Assembly: GCF_001540865.1 (NCBI RefSeq)
Contig: NC_033625.1
Coordinates: forward strand, 10,671,445-10,735,444
Reading direction: 5' to 3'
Source: Ananas comosus
Lineage: Eukaryota; Streptophyta; Magnoliopsida; Poales; Bromeliaceae
DNA: 64,000 nt
Shown: positions 57,289 to 64,000 of the stretch, in pieces
Layout of the letters: the number at the start of each line of letters is the position of its first letter
Numbering within the stretch: position 1 is the stretch's first letter
The notes under the pieces: model-generated
What the model was told of the DNA's origin: nothing
What the model saw: only the letters and a program-made list of their open reading frames with translations
Databases searched by the model: none
Made by a program: the position numbers and the translations under genes

Positions 57289-60144
57289 TGTCACGCCCCG
57301 GGACCCGGCATAGGCCCGCCCGGTGCGCGCCCAAACCCGCCATATGTCTACACATATAAGGCGTCTACACAAAAGCGGAAGAGTAAAGCAAGAGAAAATC
57401 TACAACTAGAGATATCAGAGCAAGTATATAGCTAGGTTCTATCAACAAGCAGAAATAAAAAGGAAAGAAAAAGAAACTAAACCACTAGAACATAAAGAAA
57501 CTAATACATCATAAGTCTCCAGATACAAAAGTTGGGTGGTCTCTATAATAAGGTACAAAACTCTCACAACATCTCCAACAGAAAACAAAAGAGAGGTGGA
57601 CCACCTATCGCCAAATCCCTCGATAGCTAGCTCGAGGCGAAACCTTTCCCGCGATCCCGAGCCCCTCCCGGAGTGGAAGGCTCTGAAAGAAAACATAAAA
57701 TAGGGGGGCATGAGAACTATAATTTATAGTTCCCAGTGGGCAATTACTGACCTGCACCAACTGCACCACTAGGCCCAAAAGAGAGCAGATAAAGTTAATA
57801 GAATTTAACTGCGGTAAATGAAGCATAATAATAAGATGCTACTCTACTATGCCATAAGTATGTAGAATGTCAACATGAAGTACATCTACTCTACATGAAC
57901 CAGTATGCCAGTACTTAAACAAATATGCTATGATGCAACGTGTAATACTATGAAGTATGATATATGTCTCAAAGCCAACTACATATCTAGTATGTACTAT
58001 CCTGGCAACCAAGTACACTACGATGCCATAAGCGATACCGTCAAGTATCCTATGAATCTCAATGTCCAACCCTATGCCGTAGCATGTCAAGGAATCCAAC
58101 TACTATGACCTGTCTAGTAGTGATTATCAACTTGTTGTTTAATATTCTGGTTCAATCTCATTCAGGATCTACACGGGTGTAGTCCGGCTTGTGCCGCCTA
58201 AGTGCCTGTGGTAGCCCAACATTCCTGCTCTTGGAATGTGTCTGTCCCACTCGACCCCGTAGGCTTCTCAATACCGCACGAGCGAGCATATGTCGCGTAG
58301 GCTAACTCCGGAGTGCCGGCTTGTAGGGAGCGACCCGTACAAGCATGTGCGAATGAGCACAAATGGCAAGCAAGCATGGTCAAAACCTCAAGTACCCAAT
58401 CATCATGTCTCTAACATGGTAACAGTCACTAGCAACCCAAAGGTCTAGTACTATGTCTCAATGTGAAGGTTTAACCGTTCAATAATTTCGATATCAATGA
58501 CCTTAGCTTTACTAAGTCCAAATCTCAAGGTGAAGTTCCCACATTCACTATGTTTAGTGCCTCTTTATGACACTTAAACCTTGCTATAATCTAAGCACAT
58601 TTCACCTTCTATGTCTCTTTATGACGTTAGCTTATTCTATCCAATGCAACTATCAACTTGGCATAATTCTCATAATAATAACAGGTACATGCAATTTACA
58701 TATCCATCAAGCCTAATGCCGCTTTATGACATTAGCTTGCTAAGTCCATATCTAGTCCAAGCCTAATGCCGCTTTATGACATTAGCTTATTATTTGTATA
58801 CACTCTAGCCTATGTCACTTAATGTCGATTTGTCCAACCATGTCAAGCATGCGTTCTAAGTCTCAGAGTGTAATCTATATGCCATATGCACCATATGCAA
58901 CATGATCTCAATCAAATGTAAGAATGCTAACCATAGGCCCCTAGCCCAACATGAAGACTCTCTACTATATAGAGGTCAAATATGCATTGTATATGACATG
59001 TGCAATTTAAGCATTCTAAAATTCTCAAATATTCTATCCAATAAGAATATGCATGCGTTTTCACTTTACGATAAATAAAAACCCTCATATGAGAAGTTTA
59101 TCTCATCTAGGTGAGGCCAAACCCACCAAAATCGAAACCTTCGTTTCGCCGAACGGAGGTGCCCACAAGACTCCTAGTACCCTAGAAGCATCAAAACGAG
59201 GGTTACCCAAACGAAACGAACAACCCGAAACTCAAACATTAACCATCAAGGCAAAAAGGGCTAAAATCTCACCTAAGTGTAGAAAATCCCTTTTAAGCTC
59301 CAAATGGAAGCTAGATCCCTTCCAAACCAACCCAAGGGAAGGTTCTAAACCGATCGATTGAGCTCCGAAAGCCCTAGATCAAAAATCCCCAAAACAAACC
59401 CTAAATCCTCATTTCTAGGGTTTCTAAACAAAATTCATGAAATTCATGATAGAAAGGGAAATAGTAAGCAACTAACCTCTCAAGAAGCCTCAAACAAGGT
59501 TCACAATCCCCAAGGATCGAAGATCTCACCTCCAACAAGCTCAACTCCAAGCTCCCAAGCTTCTCCCATGGTGGAAAAGTCACCAAAAGCAAAAAAGAGG
59601 GGATAACCATCAAAATCCAAGCAAAAAGGGAGGGAAATCAAAAGAGAAGAAGAGAAGGGCTCCCTACCTTGTCCTCCTGTGTTTCCCAACTCAGGAGATC
59701 AGCAAAGGGGCGTGGGTGGTATTATAGAGATGCTACAATAGCAAAAACACCCCTGCACTTTGAACTGCTCAAAATCTGCCACCTTGTACCGGTACACGGG
59801 CCCCTGTACCGGTACAAGCCCTACGAAACATCACAACCCGAGGCTCGGGTTGGGGGTTCAACGGCTCTGTACCGGTACAAGCCCGGTGGCTGTACCGGTA
59901 CAACCATCAACCCTGTACTGGTACAGCCATCAGCTTGTACCGGTACACCGCCATGAAAACAGCAATCCGAGAGCAGCCTAAGTCTAACTTTTTGGTGACC
60001 TTAGGGCTACTTTAAATACCTCAAATCTCGGGATACGAGTCATGGGTCGGAACACTGTCAACGACCTACCAGAAAATCTGGAAATGCTCAGAACACAACC
60101 CAGACACTCGAACCTCACAATTTGTAAAGGTCTAGTGTGTTACA
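57289..60144 (-). mobile_element. Solo gypsy LTR H (minus orientation) in E4 integrase
   Basis: 2856 bp from TGTCACGCCCCGGGACC to GTGTGTTACA with a perfect target duplication GTCGC (57284-57288 and 60145-60149). Family-1 plan: TTTCAG|AGCC acceptor-like site (near 57682), stem-loop 57714-57732, two copies of the AATGTC...GGCATT hairpin (58710, 58766) and one AGTGTC...GGCACT (58555), donor-like GAG|GTTAGT near 59478 and a TGTACCGGTACA array 59784-59948. Confidence 0.96.
59784..59948. repeat. ACCGGT-type palindrome array in LTR H
   Basis: Six TGTACCGGTACA-like palindromes. Confidence 0.88.
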
Positions 60145-60149
60145 GTCGC

Positions 60150-60208
60150 CCTCTCATTTCCGGCTGCCTACACAAGTAGAGCATTTTTTAGTAACCTTGA
60201 TACATCTT
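60150..60208 (-). pseudogene. pol: E4 integrase zinc-finger fragment
   Basis: Minus-strand remnant upstream of solo LTR H. AAGATGTATCAAGG aligns with the KMYRDLK codons of E2 (near 27941), and the following bases with the WPGMK codons. It contains a stop and a 1-bp indel. Cut at 60209 by the next LTR. Confidence 0.6.
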
Positions 60209-60818
60209 TGTACACCGCCGGGAACGCGCGGAGGCCTCCCGAATAAGCGTGCCCAAGACGCCGCCATACTGTCTACCCACATATGAAGCGTCTGCAAAAA
60301 AGCGGAGAGTAAATAGCAAAGAGAGTGGAACAAATTGAAAAGAAGTGCAATAACAAGCAATCTAATGATATCCAGGCGAGTAACGTTCCACATCTATACT
60401 CAATAGTAAAGATAGAACATAAACTAATACATAAAAGTAAACATAAAGTTTATAACAGTATCAGCCCTCTATACAAAAATGGTGGTCTCTTAAGTAACAC
60501 TGGTAAAACTCTCGACTCGGTCCAAAATAAAGTACAACGAGAGGTAGACCACCTAGCAAGTCGTCCTCTGTGAGAAGCTAGCTCGAAGCAACTCCCTTCC
60601 CCGCGTCCTGGTCTCCCCCCTGAGTGGAGCTGCTAAAAAAAAACATCGAGAAAAAGAGGGCGTGAGATACTATAATATTATAGTCCCAGTAAGGTAATTA
60701 CTTGGACCTCAAGCTCATCGCACGCACTAGGCCCAAAAGAAACAGGGCGGTAAGTATAATTAAGCAACAATAAGAATTAACTAGTACAACAGAATGAAAG
60801 TATAATAGAATGCTATAT
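60209..60818 (-). mobile_element. Gypsy LTR J (minus), first part
   Basis: TGTACACCGCCGGGAAC is a decayed form of TGTCACGCCCCGGGACC. It follows the family-1 LTR plan (GGCGTCTAC, CGAGAAAAAGAGGGCGTGAGA blocks) with an unusual number of small indels. The stem-loop near 60666-60687 is damaged. Interrupted at 60819 by LTR K. Confidence 0.72.
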
Positions 60819-63344
60819 TGTAAGCACAGCTTGGTCAAAGTGCAATGCGAGGTTCGAGTGTTTGGATGTTTTCGAGCTTTTTCCACACTTGGTTAGAGGG
60901 TTTACGAATGTTTTTTCGACCTAATCAAAAGTTCGAAAATCGGAATCTGGACAAGTCCTCGAGAAGTTTTCACTCTCGGGACCGTCGCTCTGAGCAGGAA
61001 GCGACGCTTCGCCCCCCAGAGCCAGTGTTGTTGCATGCCTGAGGCAACGGTTAAGTGCGGGCGAGACCGGTCCCCGAGCGCGTCTTCGCAGTGAGAGATC
61101 GCGGTTTCCCAAGCGCAGGGTTTTTCGGTTCGCAGGGGCGAGAGACGCGGTCCTGCTGGGAGAGAACCCGGTCCCTCTGGCGAAAACTGCCCAGATCGGG
61201 CTGTTCAGAATAGATTTTTGAGGGTGCCTCACTGGATTTTTGTTACAATTAGAATGGGCTTATTACCATTTCCCTCTCTTCCCTCTCATCATTCTCATCA
61301 TTCTCGACGCCTCCTTCCTACATTTCTAGAGAGAGAAGAAGAAGAAAAGGAGGAAAAGAAGAAGAGCTAGTTTGAGGGAGCTTGGAAGGCTCAAAGCCCC
61401 TTTCTCTCTTCCCACCTTTGCAAAGGCATGGAGCTTGCTGTGAGCTTAGTGGACCAAGCTTGCAACCCTAAAGGCATTTGGGCTTGGATTGAAGCTCCAA
61501 AGGTTAAGTATCTATGTTTCCTCCTCTAGATTCTTGTTTTTGTATTTTTGGGAGAGAAACCCTAGAAATCGAGATTAGGGCTTATTTGGTCATTTTTGAA
61601 TCTAGGGCTTTTGGACGCCAAAAATCGATTGACTAGAACTTTCCTAGGTGCTTGGATTTGAAGGGTTTCAGCTCTCTTTGGAGCTTTGGGAGAGATTTCT
61701 ACTCTTGAGGTAAATTTAGCTTTTGCTCCTATTTTATGTTCTGCGTCCAGTATCTTGCGATTACTTTAGATGTTCTGGCACTGTCGTCGTGATCAGGTTG
61801 ATTTGAACTCATTTATTGATACTCATTTGTGAATGTGGTTTCCGAATAAAAGGATGCCGTAATCAATGTTATAATTTTATTGTGAATTTAGGAGGTTTAA
61901 TATGCCTAATGTTTTGTTGGCCTTATATGATATTGTCATATACATATTTGGCACTTTATTTTATATATTGGTTTATTGATTGATACGCACGCTCTTGCAT
62001 GCATTAAGGACTAATCCATATAATTGGAAGCTTGAGTGTCTTGTAGGCCATAAAAGGCTCGGGGACTTTGTTATTGTGAATATTTGGCTTATGTTCATTG
62101 AAGCGGGCATTGGGGCTCGGTCATGATGTAAACCTAGTGGATAGTGCCATTGAAAGAGATTGGATATCCCTGTTCATCTAAAATGTCTAAGTTCATAAAG
62201 GGCACAAAATTTAGTATATAGGAACTTCATATTGTGAATAAATAGATCTTCGGATGCTAGTGACTATACCATGGTAGAGACATAGAGATTGGATACTTAG
62301 GACTTGGACTAGTACTTGCTTGCCATTTGTGCTCACATCGCACATGCTTGTGAGGTCGCTCCCTACAAAGCCGGCACTACCGGAGTTACGCCTATGCGAC
62401 CTATGTTCGCATCGGCGGTATGAAAGCCTACGGGGTCGAGTGGCGGACAGACACATTCCAAGAGAGGAATGTCGGGCTAATCACACTTAGGGCGGGCACA
62501 AGCTGGACTACCTTTGGTAAGGTCTTAATGGAATGGAAAGTCGGATACGGTGTGAGAAGAATAATCAACTACTAGATAGGTTTAGTAGTTGGATTAACTT
62601 TGACATGCTCATTGATATAGCATTGGTACAGTATAGCATAACTCTGCCGGTTTCATTGTTGCATTGTAGTTACTCGGTTGCTTGGTTAGACGCTTACTCT
62701 TTATGCTATTAACATATGGCATTGTGAAGGATTACTTGTTTATACATGTTTACTTAGACATAGTGGTTTAGCTCTTAAATTATGCTTTCGAAATTTGTTG
62801 CTATTGACCTTATTATTGCTTATAGTACTTAACCTCTTTCTTTTGGGGCCTAAATGGTGGCATTGTAGCTGAGGTCAGTAATTGCCCACTGGGAACTATA
62901 AATTATAGTTCTCACGCCCTCTTTTTCTCGATGTTTTTCAGAGCCTTCCACGCAGGGTGAGGCCAGGGATCGCGGGAAGGGAGTCGCTTCGAGCTAGCTT
63001 CCTTCGAGGACGAGTTGCTTGGTGGTCCACCTCTCGATTTATGTTTTATTTTGCGAGAGGTTGAGTGTTTTACCTGTGTACTAGAGACCACTATTTTTGT
63101 ATACTTGAGACAGATATTGTACTTCTTACAACTCTTTTACTGTCTAACTTTACTTCCTTACCTTGGTGTAGATGATAGAACTATACTCGCTCTGATATCA
63201 TTAGTTGCTTGTTATTTCACTTCTTCTACTTGTCTTACTACTTGCTTTTACTTCCGCTTTTATTCTAGACGCCTTATATGTGTAGACATATGGCGGGTCT
63301 GGGCACGCTACCGGGAGGGCCTCCGCCGGTCCCGGGGCGTGACA
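60819..63344 (+). mobile_element. Gypsy LTR K (plus), probably solo, inside LTR J
   Basis: About 2526 bp. It starts at a degraded TGTAAGCACAGCTTGG (compare TGTAACACACTGG) and ends GGGGCGTGACA. The first 1.7 kb is rich in small indels; the last 0.6 kb is clean. Decayed ACCGGT array (60977-61175), donor-like AAAG|GTTAAG (61503), stem-loop (62893-62911), acceptor-like TTTTTCAG|AGCC ending 62941. Flanks TATAT and TAATC are not a clean duplication. Confidence 0.75.
60977..61175. repeat. Decayed ACCGGT array in LTR K
   Basis: Remnants of GGGACCGGTCTC units, most broken by one-base insertions or deletions. Confidence 0.6.
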
Positions 63345-64000
63345 TAATCCCTATATCTCAAGTAAGCATGATGCCATGGTGATGTACATCTACGCTATCA
63401 AAGGTAATATGTCCAATGCATACTGATATGGTTCAACATAATAAACAAGTAACCCTCACGATGAAATATGTCAATGCATAAGGGTAAAATACTATCCAAA
63501 CATCCGAGTACACTACTATACAATAATGAAACCGGCGAGTATACTAAATGTACCAATGCTATATCATGAGCATGTCCAAGTAATCCAACTACTAATCCTA
63601 TCTAGTAGTGATAGTCCATATACAACACAGTGTCGATTTCCATTTCCAGTTTAAGGACCTACTCAGGGTAGTCCAGCTTGTGCCGCCTAAGTGTCTGTGG
63701 TAGTCCGACATCCCTACTCTTGGAATGTGTCTGTCCCACTCGACCCCGTAGGCTTCTCAATACCGCACGAGCGAACATAAGTCGCGTGGGCTAACTCCGG
63801 AGTGCCGGCTTGTAGGGAGCGACCCTCACAAGCATGTGCGAATGAGCACGAATGGCAAACAAGCAAGGTCAAAGTCTCAAGTACTCAATCCTCATGTCTC
63901 TAACATGGTATAGTCACTAGTATCCCGAAGATCTAGTTCAAAGTCATAATGTGAAGTCCCAACACACACTTGCTTAGTGCCTCTTTATGACACTTAAGCT
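63345..64000 (-). mobile_element. Gypsy LTR J (minus), second part, runs off the window
   Basis: Continues the minus-oriented family-1 LTR, closely matching 19600-20120 of the E3 LTR and 58140-58570 of LTR H (TCGACCCCGTAGGCTTCTCA, GGAGTGCCGGCTTGTAGGGA). Ends inside an AGTGCCTCTTTATGACACTT hairpin. No gene seen. Confidence 0.82.

Larger units (their letters stand above)
52420..60208 (-). mobile_element. E4: minus-strand gypsy chromovirus, 3' part
   Basis: In element orientation: integrase (60208-60150 and 57288-56122), polypurine tract (56070-56053) and 3' LTR (56052-52420). Gag, protease, reverse transcriptase and the 5' LTR are not in the window: at 60209 another LTR interrupts the integrase and the window ends inside it. 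Passengers: solo copia LTR (54273-55377) and solo LTR H (57289-60144). Confidence 0.82.

Noticed and set aside
57091..57435. Plus-strand ORF of 114 codons
   Set aside because: Antisense of the E4 integrase running into solo LTR H.
63015..63347. ORF of 110 codons with hydrophobic stretches
   Set aside because: Lies in the 3' end of LTR K; the matching part of LTR F (45675-46026) does not keep the frame, so the hydrophobicity comes from T-rich sequence.

Overview
This window is plant nuclear DNA made almost entirely of transposable elements nested inside one another. I see no host gene, rRNA or tRNA gene. The plant assignment rests on chromodomain-bearing Ty3/gypsy elements of the Tekay/Del type, a SIRE-like Ty1/copia element, a MULE, MITEs and primer-binding sites matching plant initiator tRNA-Met. 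The very long LTRs (2.5-4.3 kb) fit a monocot genome; pineapple is only a guess.

Layout. Bases 1-7292 are the 3' part of a Mutator-like element (MULE): the last codons of its transposase, a long repeat-rich non-coding tail and the terminal inverted repeat. A solo gypsy LTR (2851-5689) is inserted in it. Bases 7293-8695 are AT-rich, with two MITEs and a hAT-like terminal fragment. Bases 8696-52014 are one gypsy element, E1 (plus strand), stretched from about 9 kb to 43 kb by insertions. A solo LTR (9947-12685) splits its gag. A second gypsy element E2 (13555-36325, plus) sits later in gag; E2 itself contains a solo LTR in its 5' LTR stub (13570-16093), a truncated minus-strand gypsy element E3 (16106-21600), a solo LTR in its gag (22171-24704) and a 4.3 kb solo LTR in its 3' LTR (30780-35080). 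E1's 3' LTR is split by a copia element E5 (41761-50973, minus), which holds a further solo LTR (43406-46026) and a partial one (49946-50454). From 52420 a minus-strand gypsy element E4 begins; its LTR holds a solo copia LTR, and its integrase is split by a solo LTR (57289-60144) and by another LTR (from 60209) that itself contains an oppositely oriented LTR (60819-63344).

Five insertions have perfect 5-bp target duplications (CCCAG, TGAAT, TGGGA, TCTAG, GTCGC), so their boundaries are exact. All polyprotein genes are broken by stops, frameshifts or lost catalytic residues, so nothing here looks autonomously active. Many stops are C-to-T type changes, as expected for methylated, silenced DNA. 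Ns at 15198, 48334, 49519 and 50455-50457 mark unresolved joins.

The most interesting signals lie inside the LTRs. (1) Arrays of a palindrome with an ACCGGT core occur upstream of the CT-rich leader in gypsy LTRs and also in the unrelated copia LTRs. (2) A stem-loop with covarying stem and changing loop occurs in about fourteen LTR copies, just upstream of a conserved splice-acceptor-like site. A matching donor-like site 1.3-1.5 kb upstream suggests a leader intron inside the LTR. (3) Further small hairpin families vary in their stems but keep their loops. (4) The MULE tail carries dozens of copies of a GCACTRTTA-like motif.
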